Position numbers and translations under genes: made by a program. Below the pieces are notes generated by a model. That model searched no databases, had not been told where the DNA came from, and saw only the letters and a program-made list of their open reading frames with translations. Source: Onchidella celtica (taxonomy: Eukaryota; Mollusca; Gastropoda; Systellommatophora; Onchidiidae). From it: a DNA stretch of 64,000 bases. This document shows, one piece after another, positions 1-14,200 of the stretch (position 1 is the first letter of the stretch; every line of letters begins with the position of its first letter). The stretch is from positions 91,571,055-91,635,054 of the forward strand of contig OZ007567.1 of the NCBI GenBank assembly GCA_963931925.1. Reading direction: 5' to 3'.

Positions 1-88
1 GAAGCTGTTACTGGTGATAACAGGAATCCCAACTCTTGTATTATGATCCTGGTGCAAGGAATGACTTTGTTTCTTACTGTGGGACTCA
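1..88 (+). CDS. Gene A, penultimate exon (partial at window start)
   Basis: The window opens in frame in an exon reading EAVTGDNRNPNSCIMIL and then VQGMTLFLTVGL, followed by the strong donor CTCA|GTGAGT at 89. It ends in phase 1, which fits the acceptor at 573-574 of the next exon. The first 51 bases closely match the last exon visible at 63950-64000 (GNKNPDSCIMIL), so genes A and C are paralogues. The family is not recognised; this is the C-terminal part of a longer protein whose beginning lies upstream. Confidence 0.75.
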
Positions 89-574
89 GTGAGTTTTCTG
101 ATTTTCATATTTGGTGTTTTTTATCTGTCTTTGTGAGGCAGCAATGTGAATGTAATAAAGAAAATTGGAAATTTCAGTGGCTAATATTAGATTTGTTTTA
201 ACAGATTGTGAAATGGATTTTGGTGAAATGATGGTAATAATATTTTCTTGAAAATTTGTTTTGAAATTGGAGTTTGTGAATTCGAAGGTGACTTACTACT
301 CCCGTGTCCGAAAACTGCTAAGATGATGAGGTTGTTATTGCACATGTGCAAAGGTGGCTATTGTTGCTTGATGACATATTCTTCAAGGATGGTATTTATG
401 TGCTTGTGCACTGACGGGAAAAATACATTAATCATGGTGGTGACTATATGGAAAAGTAGCAGAGTAGTGGTGATAACCTTTGAACAATGTTTTATTTATA
501 TCTTAATAAACATATTGCATCAGTAAATGTTTATATAATACTTGTCAGACACAGCTCATATGTCTATTCTACAG
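89..574 (+). other. Intron of gene A
   Basis: It is bounded by GTGAGT and a CTATTCTACAG acceptor. The open frames at 248-526 and upstream of 575 look like chance ORFs in AT-rich intron sequence. Nothing else was recognised. Confidence 0.6.
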
Positions 575-681
575 AGAAAGCTGTAGATCAAGATTTAGGG
601 ACAGTCTGTGAGAAGTGTTTGGAGGCTATTCAATTGTTTCCAGAGTGGACGTTGACAAAGGAGGTCAGCAGCCATTATTGA
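575..681 (+). CDS. Gene A, terminal coding exon
   Basis: The exon follows TCTACAG and reads KAVDQDLGTVCEKCLEAIQL and then FPEWTLTKEVSSHY before a TGA at 679-681. The acceptor phase (two bases complete a Lys codon) fits the exon ending at 88. It gives the carboxyl end of the A/C protein family, so gene C should have an equivalent exon just past the right edge of the window. No canonical AATAAA was seen close after the stop. Confidence 0.72.
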
Positions 682-2111
682 TCTTCTGGTATTAAGAAAA
701 AAAAGTTTTAAAGACATAATATATGTTTTAAAATTTGATGTCAGAACAAAGACTGACCAATAGGGTGAATGGACTGCAAAGTTAATGTTATGAAAATTAA
801 CCTTTTTATTTTATTACAAATACTGTAAGCAGAAAAACCACTGTCACTTGCTATAGTTTTAGAAGGAGAATACATGTATTGTAATCACTGATTCGACCAC
901 CTACGGGTTGTTTAATTTCATTTCTGAAACAGATTTACCAAGCTCTGTCAAAGTAGTGAAAAATACTAAACATTATGTAATGAGATGCTGGGACTGAGAG
1001 GAAATGGTAATTGAATCTGGGCCTGACAGTTAAAGAACTAGATACTCAAACAACCATTCAGTACCCAACCCTGATCACCGTGGTGCTTGCTCACGGTCAC
1101 ACCAGGATCATTTTGGTGACAGGGAGCACATTTTATTAAAAAAGAAACAAGGTTCTGTAGCCCAGCAATGATTGGAGTTATAAACAAAAAAATAACAACA
1201 AGAGTCTAAAATCTAAACTATAAGTAAGGACTAACACAAGAGCTACAGACTAAAACCCAGTGCAGCCACACCTACCAGCATCCCTGGCTCACTACCTCAT
1301 CCTTACTGTGAAGAAATCCAAAATGACAGACATACATTACATTAAGCATATACATGTATATCATTAGTATGCCTGAATCATCACTTATACTGCTACATTT
1401 GTATAAACCACCTCACACATATGTCTGTCTCTCTCTGCCTCTCACCCACACACACAGTATGTCGACCAAGTAACTAGTTTCATACAATTTAGAGATATAG
1501 ATGAACACAAGCCACAGAGCCCCCCAAAATACACAATAGTACTAGTCTCTACAGGCTTACTAATCACTTGAGCGTGACGCCATCTTCTCCAACAGTCGTA
1601 GTTGACACACAGTAGTCATTCATGTAATAACATAACATTCACTGTAGAATAACTGAAATGCTTTAAGCAAAGTTATTAAGACCAACTCACCAGTTCTCAA
1701 GAGTCAGAACGGCACAACTTGGAACGAAGAAACAATGACCGTCCCCTTGGTCTGAGTGCCCAGCTTAGGAATGACGCTGCGACCGTTTGACTAAACAGAA
1801 ATATGCATTTTATGTGGCACTCAATGTGCCTCAAACTAATTGGGTTCGGGAATTCCACGAACTCACGGCCACTCACGCCCATAAAGCATCTTGACACGCC
1901 CGAGTCGATGTGCAGGTATTCGGGTTAATAGAGTTCGAGCACTTGACATCCTCGGACATGCCTTCGGGCCACCGTAGTGGTCGTGACACCATCACAATTA
2001 TAATAAAATGCAATCAGATCTGCCAAGCCAATATTGATCTTACAAATCACTACATAGAACAAGTGAATAAATTGATTCGTATATTTCTAAATTTATCTTT
2101 TCTGCTTACAG
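682..2111. other. Intergenic space between genes A and B, probably including the B promoter and a non-coding first exon
   Basis: No supportable coding region was found. The ORFs at 1697-1897 (minus) and 1910-2176 (plus) lack family resemblance. Gene B's ATG lies directly after a good acceptor (TTTTCTGCTTACAG at 2098-2111), so an untranslated first exon and promoter should lie in this stretch, but I could not place them. Confidence 0.4.
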
Positions 2112-2297
2112 ATGAGAGATTCCATGGAAACACTTTATTTTGTGCACAACCCCAGGATCAGAGAAGGAATGATTGAGTACAGTGTTGGCCAGAGTGAAGA
2201 TGAGGATGAGGATAGGGATTTTGTATATAGACAAGACCAATTGAAAATTCTTGTCAGTCGTATGGAAAAGTTGCTGATTCCTTTTCTCAGTGTTCTT
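2112..2297 (+). CDS. Gene B exon with start codon
   Basis: Sixty-two codons begin with the ATG placed directly after the acceptor at 2111: MRDSMETLYF..., an acidic run SEDEDEDRD and a helical end QLKILVSRMEKLLIPFLSVL. It ends at the donor GTGAGT (2298) in phase 0. The start is chosen because the exon begins at this ATG; MRDSME has an internal Met as a possible alternative. No signal peptide or membrane segment is seen. Confidence 0.7.
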
Positions 2298-5200
2298 GTG
2301 AGTGAGATAAAATGCCATGTAAAGCTTTAAGGGGGGGGGGGGGGAGGGGGGGAAAGCAGCACATGTAAACACATAGCAGAGGCAGAACATTTGAGGTAAG
2401 TAACAGAAACAAGAACGAAGAACAGGGGAAAATGGAAGTTGAAGACAGGCAAAAGGAGAGAAAAGAAAATGGGTAAGAGATGAAGGAAAAGGAAAAAAAG
2501 ATCAAAGGAAAAAGAAAGAAACTGAAAAGGAAGCAGATTGGTCAAGAAGGGGGGGGGGGGGAGTGTTAAAGAAAGAGAGGGTGATCAAAAGCTTGTGGCC
2601 CCACTTTGTAGAAAAGAAAGAACATTTTGGGATGGAGAAAGTTGAGACCTGTTTACAAGTTTTCCTTTTCCACCTTTGGTGCATTTCCTTTGCGTGGAAC
2701 AACGTCAGAATCACTTTAATATGTATGCTACATGTCATGTTGAATGCATTTTGACCGATAGAACAAGCAAAAAAATGCTGAGAAGGAGAAATACAAACCG
2801 AATACAGAATGGGAATGCCTAAATGTAGATAATAGGAAAGAGAATGGTATCGGCCATTTTGTTGTTTAGATGATGTCGATTTGCATGGTGAACATTTGCC
2901 ATGTGGACCATAATATCTTGCCCACCAAATGGCACTCATGTTCACACAGTTGTTCCATCCACAGCCAGTGGAACTCCTAAGTATTAATATGTTGGCAAAA
3001 TTAATCATCAGGGCTTGAATTCATTTTTGTACAAACAACCATACACTTTTTAGAAAAGTTTATTATTGAGTTTATCCAAGCGTGTGTGAATCTGATGTTG
3101 GAAATTCACATCAACTACCTGACAAGGTCATGTTGGAATAAAAATGTCATAAACAACAAAATTAATTCACATGCTATTATTTCTTGACCATTTAAACTCA
3201 GTATTTCTAGAGGAAATGTGCCCTACTGCGAAAACACCCCAGCTTTGCAAACGCCTGTCTATTTTTAGGTTCCTGGCGGTCTAAGCTCACACGAAATGAC
3301 AGCATTTCTTATCAGACTAAATGCAGTCATATTCCTCCTACACCACTCTTTTACTGAAATCAGATATCAACTTTACACAGCAGAAATTTATTCACCAATG
3401 AACTCATTGTCCAAAGAGGCAAGTCTGATCTAGATGGCAGTTTGAATTGTGAGTAGCCATATGCAAGAATGCGAGAGCCTCTGTTGCTCTCATTTTCAGT
3501 TACTTCCAATCAACGAGGGCTTAAAATGATGGTTGACCATAGCGAAAGTGCCACTGGCAACAGTTAGCTATTTTTAAGTAAAGGCTGAAGGCTCAGGGGG
3601 CGTGTTTGCAATGCTGTCCCAGAAATGGGGCATGCACCTCTTTGCGAACACATGACAAAGGAAAGGTGGCTTGATGAAAAAAAAATGGAAGAAAAAGGAA
3701 GATATCATCATCTTCTGTTATCATCATCATCATTATCATCATCCTCTGAATCTGAGAGAAGAAAGTCCATGGTGTTTGAAGACGATGAGCATGAAAAACT
3801 TTGATGATGAGTGACAGTGGTGTGAACACAGTGCTGTTTGATGAGTATGAATGCTGTAGATGTGGCTGTAAGGGTGGACAAAGAATCAGATGAATGGTGT
3901 GGATGCGAGTGTGGCAGGTGGTATTATGATTGTAAAGTGCACAAGGAATGAAGGTTTGTACTGATTTTCAATTGGAAAAATGGAGGATGACACATCTGAA
4001 ACAGACTTAAAACTGTGGAAGAATAGTGATAAAGACATTGTTTTCTCATTTGCAATTTATTTACAAACCCAGAAATTTGAAATTATGTCTCATCAAACTT
4101 GTTAGATGTTAGGAAAACATAAAAAAAATTATTATTAAAGATTGGAGGGGGATGTTTGCAAGGCTATCCCAAGTTGTTCGCAACGCTGTCCACTGTTTGC
4201 AAAGGTGTGGGTTTGAGGTGTGATCACATTTTTATTAAAAAAAACACAATCTAATTTGAATTTGGCCAAATACTTTACATTTCCTGGCATCTGAATACAG
4301 CTCTGGGCAATCTGAGTACTTTTACCTTCAACTGGGCTATAATGAGTACTTATGTGGGCAGAAAGGTGAAAAGTGTTAGCAGTTAGGTATGTTTACTGAT
4401 TGGTAAAGCCGCGTTAAAGCCACACATTGCTTGTCTGATTCTTCAAATAAGTTTTGTTGAATAATTGCTACTGACATGTGAGCTCAAGCATGTAGGTGTT
4501 CAGAGATAATACCACATTGCCATCTCTTTGTCATATGAAGTGCAGTTTTTGAATATGCCTGCTTATTTCATGTCTCCAGAATATTTTGTCGTACAGTGGA
4601 ACCGAACTTTGGTAATTTGAATTTCTGTTAAATCGAGGTGATTTTGAAATGAGCTTTTTTTTTTTCTTCTTTATCTCTATTAAACATTTACTGTCAATTT
4701 GAGTTCGAACCGCCCAAATTCTGATAGATCAAACTGATCCAGCACACTCATCCTCAGTGTAACTTCTGATTTCCAAACCCGTAAAAATCAATTTCCACAA
4801 AACTGCGGACACAGGCCTGTTCGACTACTGTACAGTATTCTATATAACACACGGAGTAGAAGTACGAGCCCTGCATTGTGTCTGCCATGCTCGCATAGAG
4901 CCATGCTGCTATGCACTTACGTAATGCTCGCTAAACTATCCAGCATCACATGTCTGTATTAAACTTAAATATGCATGTATATAATTATGGCAAGGCCCTG
5001 GAGGAACAGAGATCTCAACTACAAGAGGTTCTTAGCACTTCAGTACTGCAAATACCTTACTGTAGTGTTTACACATTCACCACACTACACTCGATGGGGA
5101 GGGGGGACGAGTACGGCATTGTTACACTGCGTAATAGTAATTCCAAGCCACTGATAGCAAGGTGGAATAACACAGTAGGCTTATGGTCTTGCATTTGAAC

Positions 5201-8200
5201 ATCGTACATCGGAGAATGCTTTATCGATTGATCATGTCACACATAATACATGCAGCCAGGATAAAGATGGAAAAGAGTTTGCTGACCAGAACTACTAGGC
5301 CTAAGCTATTCAATGCTGTTTTCTTGTTTTACTGCCATGGTATGGTCACTTCTAAAGAAAAAATAATCAAAAGATTTTAAACAGGTGCCCATGCGGTTTT
5401 GTGTGTGTGTATGGGGGGGGGGGGGGCGGTCTGCAAGAAAGGAAGTAACGACATGTATGGAATGAGGTAAACAGCATAATAGTGGTTATTTCTGTGCTCA
5501 GAGGTAAATCAAACTCTGGTAAATCAAAGTGTAATCCATTTGCTGAAGACTTCAGATTATGCGGACTCCACTGTATGTGGTTGTCCTATTACTTGCATAA
5601 TTATATTTAAATATTTATCATATGGTTGTTACAGATTCAAGGAAGGGTGTGCACTCCAATTGTAATGAATGGATTTCCTTGTTATCGTAATGGTGTGTTG
5701 GGGGTGTTGTTCGACTGCATATTTTTAATAGTAATATTGAATTTAATTCTTAACTTGCAGACCCATGCCAATTACTAAGGAACAAGTGGATAAATTCAAC
5801 AACAGGGCCTGCAGGGCCACATTTTATTTACGTTAAGTTTACTAACAATTTCGACTAGAGATCTAATATGTAGTAATGATAAATATCAGCAGCATCAATT
5901 TCATAATCAATAAATACGTCATTACAAGTCTAGCTCTAGGTTTCCTACAAAATCATTTAACTTCTGTTCTTGCTAATTATCTAAATACTAATTAGACTCT
6001 ATATAGAATTCTATCTCTAAAATCTGGTCTGCTTATTGTATGGCAATCAATATACTAGACTAGTATAGAGTCCAGTCTCTGGAGACATAAGGTCATCTCA
6101 GATATTTAGATCCAAAGTTACAGGTCTAGATCTTGCCCGTCGAAGTGACGTCGGCACAGTTAAATATTATATAGACTCTAGATAGGCCTATATATAATCT
6201 AGATCAAGGATGGACTGGCAACTCCCAGCCTCACCCAGACAATTCAATTACAATTAGACTCTAGATCTATATGATTCACACATTAGTACGAGTTGCAATT
6301 CTAGAATTCACAGCTAGATCTAGTCTATGTATTTAGCATCTTGCAATGTTCAGCAAGCACTCCGGGTAGATCTATGCACCAAGTGATCAATACTCCTACT
6401 GGATAACTGTCATGCTTTCGCCTCCTATTCACTGTCAAAACATCACGAGCCTCGGTCAGATCTTACTTACGATTGTTCTGGCGCTAAGGCCAGAAACAGT
6501 AGATAAAGGCGGTGTCATATTCAATGAGCCATGGATTAGTGACAAGACATTCGTCGAGCCATGTTCATAATAAATGGATTCATTCAAGCAGAATCGACGC
6601 TGAGACCATCACCCACGGAAGTCTGGCATGGAATGAATAACTAGTGCCGCCAGCCCGCTCTGCAAGCAGCACGATTTACTACGCGTTGAAGCAAGAGGAA
6701 ATATAATCCCCTTAGGAAAGTGAAACTGGGGCGCTAATCTTTCGTCTAAGCCCTACTGGTTTTTATTTAACTCTTTCCTACTTCCTAATATGTATGTTTT
6801 CTTATTCTTATCAATCCACGAAGATTTCTAGACGTGGATGTTAACTTTGTCTATGCAAATTAGTTAAAAGTTAAAATTTGACACAGCAGACGACAATTCT
6901 TTAAGGCCACTCTAATAGATATTTTGGGTTTTCACAAAAGTTAAATTTTACCCCAAGGCAAGGGAAATTAATCTTGATATCTTACTCTAGGTTATATTAA
7001 ATTAAGTTATTTCCCCTTGACCGTATTTGATTCTGACATCCCCCACCCCAGTGAAAATTTTAAGAAAAATTTACACGATAGGATCGAAGAAACTCGACAG
7101 TCATGAAAATGACACTGATACTGAGTTGGGGGCTTAAGTACCAAATTATAAAAGTAAGCCCTAAGATGGATAAAAATTTAACCAAGAACGTGCATATGGA
7201 TGGACAAATAAAAAAATTACACAATTATTTATGGCAACGTTCTGTAGAATCTCATCTATGACGTATATTCTCATTTCATACAATCACACTTCTCATAAAC
7301 ATTTATAATAATAATGATTACTTAACTGAATACTCTTGAATTAAAGTATAACTATATTCACACAGTCACGCCTCACTGAAGAACCATACTCATAATTGTT
7401 ATGTCAACACATATATTGATACATGTATGCACATTCACAAATAATATAATATTAAGTAAAGTATTGTGGCATCCTATGGCAGCAGTAGCTCTGGTTGCTT
7501 GGTTTGCCATGACTCCATCTCATTGACCCGCAGACAAGGGCGTCAGGTTTGTCAGTAGCTCAGGTCACAGTCCGGAATGACGCTGGTGGAAAGAGGATAT
7601 TCACAAGAAAGAATGTAAAAATTGTTCATAAATTAGTGAACAATATAATGTGAATCCATCCACCGTCCAGAAATGAGGTGGAGAAGCGCCATCCAACCCC
7701 AATACAAGACAGACTCTTTAATAGGTAAATTAAATTAAACGGGACAAAACATCAGCTTGTGAATTGTCACCGCCAGGGATAGCCCGGATAACAAACCGGT
7801 ACTCTTGGAGTGCAAGACTCCATCTTGTTAAACGAGCATTTTTAGCCCTGTTTGATTTCAGGAACAACAACGGACGATGGTCCGTTTCAATTATAAACTC
7901 GGACATGAGTAAATAACGAGAGAATGCGTTTACAGCATAAATAATAGCGAGGCACTCTCGCTCGATAATTGCGTATCGGCATTCCCTATCGAGTAGCTTG
8001 CGGCTGGCGTACATGCATGGCCGCAATGAATCTTCCCGTTCCTGCAGCAACACAGCTCCTATTCCCTTGTCCGACGCATCAGTGCGGACAATAAATGTCT
8101 GGTGTATATCCGGCAGTACGAGAATGGGGGAAGTGGAAAACAATCGTTGAACAGTCCGAAGGGCATCCGCACATTCGGTTGTCCATGTTACTTTGTTAGG

Positions 8201-11200
8201 AACATTCTTTCTCGTTAGGTCCGACAACGGAGCCGTCAGTGACGAAAAATTCGGAATGAACTTCCTATAGTAATTGAGGAAGCCCAATAAGCTACGAACT
8301 TGTTTCTTTGTCTGAGGAGCTTTAAGCTTTAAAATCGTAGTGATCTTATTGTCGTCCGGGGTCTGAACGCCATGGGCAATTGTATGGCCCAGAAAATTGA
8401 TTTGATTGTATCCTAGAAATACCTTACTGGGTTTAGCGGTAAGGCCAGCTCGACGAAGAGCGATAAAAACTTCTCGTAGGGCCACTAGGTGGCCCGACCA
8501 ATCGGCTTGAAAAATACAAATGTCGTCGAAGTACGACAAAACAGAACGCATGTGCTGGAGCAAGATTGTCATCATGCGCGCGAAAGTCGCAGGGGCTGTA
8601 ACTAACCCAAAGGGCATGTAACGCCACTGCATCAGACCCAAAGGGGTCTGAAAAGCGGTATATTGCTTGCTATTTTCCTCAAGGGGAATTTGCCAGTAGC
8701 CCTTGGAGAGGTCAATTTTTGAAAAGATCGTTGCCCTCGCTAACTGTGCAAACAGATCCTCCTGGTTGGGAATCGGTTCAGCATCATATATCGTAACCTC
8801 ATTGAGTCTGCGATAGTCAATACAAAAGCGCACTGTATCATCCTTCTTTTTAACTAGGACGATGGGCGAGCAATATGGGCTCGTCGATCGTTCTATCACT
8901 CCCAGCTGAAGCATGTTACGTACCTCGGTTATTATGGTATCCTGTGCGTGTAGAGGACGCGGGTACGGTTTAACAAAAACGGGTATATCCGTCTGTAATC
9001 GTATGACATGCTGTACCAAGGAGGTACAACCTGGTAAATCAGTAAAGACCGTAGTAAATTCATGAAGCAAATCTGTTATATCCTGTCTTTGTGACGTAGA
9101 CAGATCTGGATTGATATGTACATCAGCTACATTTTCCGAAGCTTGCAATGGAGGGATTGATGTATTTATATTTATAGGGTCATCATCATCAATTGCAACC
9201 AAGGCCGCATTGGCCTGTGCAATCGCATGACCGCGATTGGTCTGACGATTATTATCGTCGGAAAGGTATTCCTTGAGCATATTGATATGGAACACTTTGT
9301 CTTGTCCTCGCATTTTTATCAGATAATTAACTCTGGAAAGTCTCTTTAGGACCTTAAACGGTCCCTTCCAAGTAAGCAGGAGTTTATTTTTCGTCTCCGG
9401 TAGGAGAACAAGAGTTTGGTCTCCGACGGATAAGGTTCGCAATTTGCTACCTTGATCGCGATATGATTTATAAATGCTCGCCTGCGCACTTGAAGATTTT
9501 TGTGCAAGTTGACATGCATTAAGAATTCGTTGTCGAAGGTCGACAACGTATTGATACGCGGATCGCGTATCGTTTTCGTCTGTGTCTGATCCGGCGAATA
9601 AATCATGCAGTATGGCCATTGGGCCACGCGGTTTGCGACCATACAGTAATTCAAATGGGGAAAAACCCGTCGATGCATTTGGTAGTTCTCGGTAGGCAAA
9701 CAGAATAGCGGGGAGCTGACGATCCCAATCACTTGGCTTATCGGCCGACACCCGCGCGAGCATAGCTTTCATGCTAGCATTCCATCTTTCACAGCATCCA
9801 TTAGATTGTGGGTGGTAGGGAGATGTTAATTTTTGTTTAATGCCTACTAATTCCAGGACTTTCCTAAATAGCTCAGAGGTAAATTGTGGTCCTCTGTCCG
9901 ATAAGATTTCAACCGGAAATCCAACGCGTGAGAAAACAGTAATAAGAGCTTCAGCCACATGATCGGCTGAAATGTCCTTTAGTGGAATGGCCTCTGGCCA
10001 ACGGGTTGCGTAATCAATGACAGAAAGTATGAACCGATGACCTCTATCTGATTTCTGCAGAGGACCAACTATATCCACGGCGACGCGCTCAAATGGTCTG
10101 GAGACCGCTGGCATTTCTTGCAGAGGAGCTCGCGTTGCTCTTCCCTTAGGAGTACGTTTTTGACATACGTCACATGTTGATACGAAGCGGTTAACATCCG
10201 CGTAAATGCTGGGCCAGAAGAATTGCGATAATATTCGAGATTTAGTTCTGGCCTTCCCTTGGTGACCCGCTAAGGAAGTGTCATGTGCGAGACGAAGAAT
10301 GTCGCGGCGGAAAGATCTGGGTACCACAAGTTGCATAATCGTCTCTCGCTTGTTCCGAAAATTACGATATAATAAGTCATCTTTGATAAGAAACTTTGAA
10401 GTATCCGGCGCCGTAGGATCAACTTTAGCGAACAACGGTTTGAGTGTGGGGTCTGAGTGTTGTTCGTCATGGAAGGTACCAGAAGTTATGTTCAATTCAA
10501 TCGTAGGGTTACGCAATGTACCATCTGGTCGTCTACCCGATTGCAGGCGTGTAGTCGCGCAAGCAACATTCTCATCTTCAGTCCAAATTTCCAAGTCACC
10601 GATAGGAAACTTTGTCACTTGAGGTATATTCCCTATAATTAAATCAGCAACCGGATTAGGTAGTACACATGCGATAACAATACCTGTAAGAAAAGGTGTG
10701 TCAATGTAAACTTCCGCAAGACGGAATCGCTCGATAGATCCGCCAAAAGTAATACAAGTTACCTCTTTATCAAGAAATTGTGTCGGACGGACTAGTGACT
10801 CCCGAACGCCGATAGTTGTGCATCCGGAGTCCCGTAGAACAGACGCGCGAATCGCGTTAACGTGGCCCTGGTAAAGTGTTAACTCACCCAGCTCATGTAG
10901 GGCCGACATGACTGGAACAGCCTTTGATTGTCAAGAAGATTTAGTGTGACCGTCATCCTCATACGGTGTAGATTGAACAGCGCAGGCATTTGCCGCCTCC
11001 ATTTTAACTGTACAATATTTTTGTATGTGGCCGAATCTATTACACCTATAGCACATAATACGTTCTCTATCGTATCCACGATAAGGTCGACCCTGCGGTT
11101 TATCATAATCATTATTTTCAAAATGTACGCGCCGGGGTGGTCCCTGAGGCCGGTTATATTGATGGCCTGGAAAATTGCCACGATAGGATGGGTGAGGCCC

Positions 11201-14200
11201 GTTAAATGAGTGGCTCTGGTATCCTCCACGAGGGGATGGATTAGTGCGACACGGAAAATCCCGTGGTCTATGAAACGACGGTTCTGATTGAGAGCGCGGA
11301 TTTGGGGCCTGACGACGAGTCGGCCTTGAACGATCGTGTCCGGTTGGCACAGTTTTGCCAACGCCGGTATAACATGGTACTGTAGTCCCAGGCTTTGCCA
11401 AAGGACGATTTGGGTGGGCGGACGCATAACGTTCCGCACACGATGTGATTTCGTCAGAGGATGTCGGTGCTCTCTCTTTGAGATGGGCAACCAAATCAGA
11501 ATGACATGCGGTGTAAATTTGGTCTTTTAAGACCAAATCATAAAGTTGAGAATAATTCCCTGCGGTCACGCCCGCGAGTTCGATCCAACGATTCATGTAA
11601 TGTTTAAGTCGATCTATGTATGTCGAGAAATTCTCAGACGCCTCTGGTTTACAACCGCGGAATTTCTGATGAAATCCATCCTCCGTATGCTGAAATCGCT
11701 TAAGCAGCGCTGTCTTAAGCTTGTCGTAATTATCTGCATCCTCTACTTTGAGGCTATGAAAGACCTCGAGGGCCTTACCTGTCAGCAAATTTGAAAGGCA
11801 GGAACTGTACATTGTTTGCTGCCACCCAACACATTTTGCGTGCAGTTCGAAGCGGTGTAAATACGCGTCGATCCGGTCAACCTTCTCATTGAAAGTTGGA
11901 AGCTTTGGCTTTCCAGCGTAAGTGTTGCCGGCAGAAGTGGGGGCTATAATAGATTCCCGCTCTAATTTCTTTAATGTTATTTCATGTTCCCTTTTTTCTC
12001 TCTCCACAGCCTCCTTTTCTCTCTCTCTTTCTTCTTTTTCTCTTTCTCTTTGTTCCTTTTCTCTCTCTCTTTCTTCTTTTTCTCTTTCTCTTTTGCGTTC
12101 CTCCAACCGATCTTCACGGTCTCGGTCATTCTTTATTTGTTGTTGGCACCATGAGGCGCGTTGCTCTTCTGCTATCCCCAGGGCCTTGGCATATTCGATA
12201 TATTTAGTGAAATCGGCCATGATGCCGATTAAAATTTGTTACTCAAAAGACGTATATATAACAGTCACCTTTCTTTCAATATTAATACAGTGTCCTATGT
12301 TATCACTGCCTGGAAAAACGTTCTATCTCTCTCTGTATATAGCAGGCAGTGTCAATTCCGCTGCAAAAATTTTATTTCTCTCTCTCACAATGTAGATAAG
12401 GCAGTGCCGTCTGTCCGTTAATCCCACTGCAACAAAATATACGTTTATCGCTCTCAACGCGACGAATCAGTGTCTTAAGTTATCACCGTCAAAAATATCT
12501 CTCTCTCAACGCAATGAATCAGTGTCTTAAGTTAGCACTGTCAAAAAATATCTTTCTCTCAATATTCAACGTGATATTAGCACGTGAACAAAATTGTATT
12601 TCTCTCTCTCACTTATCAGTACCAGATTACAATTCAACGTGGTTTTAGCACGTGAAATACCTCAGGCATATATTGTAAATCATAGCAATGTCAATATAAT
12701 AGTTTAAACTTTATAAGGAATAAAAAAAAATACACTGAACAGGACGCTAGACTAACAAGCAAGACGAACGATAACAGACCCTACAGCCCTAACTTATTTA
12801 CAAGATAGTATTAAGAAAAAGGACAGGAGAGACATCTTCCTAAAGAAAGGGAGGAAGCAAAGAACGCCACAATCTATACGAATAAATGGATCCCTACAGA
12901 ACTATTCATAGTAAAGCAAATCACCCCGAGTTATCTATAGCCAACGATACACGTTCTGCACCCGATTGGCAAAGAAGATTAGCTAAACTACGATCCCATC
13001 CAACCACCCGCTAAACTAAACTGAACATGCAAAAAGATAAAAAGCCTGTAAAATGATGAGGAAGGAAAACACCTCAACCTCCCCAAAAATCGACACTCGG
13101 ATGGTTCACTTAACTTTTTTTTTTTTTAAAGGAATTTAGATGGTGGGTTCCTCAATCCATAGCTCGCATTCCCAAGTCCAAAGGTCTCGTTTTCTGTCAC
13201 AGGTAGATAGATGTCTGATGGATGTTGTCCCTCGCCGTGATCGTCGGGTCAATGGGATTGACAGAACATCATATGAAATTCAAGCAAAAAATGTATATTA
13301 ATATACAATGTATATCATCGACATGTCTCTAGATCTAGATCTAGATTTGAAATCACAATCTTACAAAGTTACATCATGACATACTCAAATAGCTAACAAA
13401 TCTCCAACTAGAATCTAGATAGATCTAAATCTCTCCATATATGTTAAGAAATAGTGTCCCTTTTATTAGATCTAGATTCCAGATCCAGATCATCTTATTA
13501 GATCCAGATTCTATATTATATTATTTCTTCTCTCAATAATAGCTAGAGTCTATCTCCTTACTAACTTAATTTTTTTAAGAGTGCCCCTATCTAATTGTTA
13601 AGTTATGATAATAAATGTTCTTTAGGGGGTCCCTCTCCAGTGTTACAGATTCAAGGAAGGGTGTGCACTCCAATTGTAATGAATGGATTTCCTTGTTATC
13701 GTAATGGTGTGTTGGGGGTGTTGTTCGACTGCATATTTTTAATAGTAATATTGAATTTAATTCTTAACTTGCAGACCCATGCCAATTACTAAGGAACAAG
13801 TGGATAAATTCAACAACAGGGCCTGCAGGGCCACATTTTATTTACGTTAAGTTTACTAACAATTTCGACTAGAGATCTAATATGTAGTAATGATAAATAT
13901 CAGCAGCATCAATTTCATAATCAATAAATACGTCATTACAAGTCTAGCTCTAGGTTTCCTACAAAATCATTTAACTTCTGTTCTTGCTAATTATCTAAAT
14001 ACTAATTAGACTCTATATAGAATTCTATCTCTAAAATCTGGTCTGCTTATTGTATGGCAATCAATATACTAGACTAGTATAGAGTCCAGTCTCTGGAGAC
14101 ATAAGGTCATCTCAGATATTTAGATCCAAAGTTACAGGTCTAGATCTTGCCCGTCGAAGTGACGTCGGCACAGTTAAATATTATATAGACTCTAGATAGG

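Noticed and set aside
2106..3008. Several minus-strand ORFs with Pro, Phe and Ser runs
   Set aside because: They translate poly-C and purine-rich runs; no conserved motif or splice logic.
11336..12395. Plus-strand ORFs rich in Ser-Leu-Phe repeats
   Set aside because: They are antisense shadows of the gag coiled-coil repeat.
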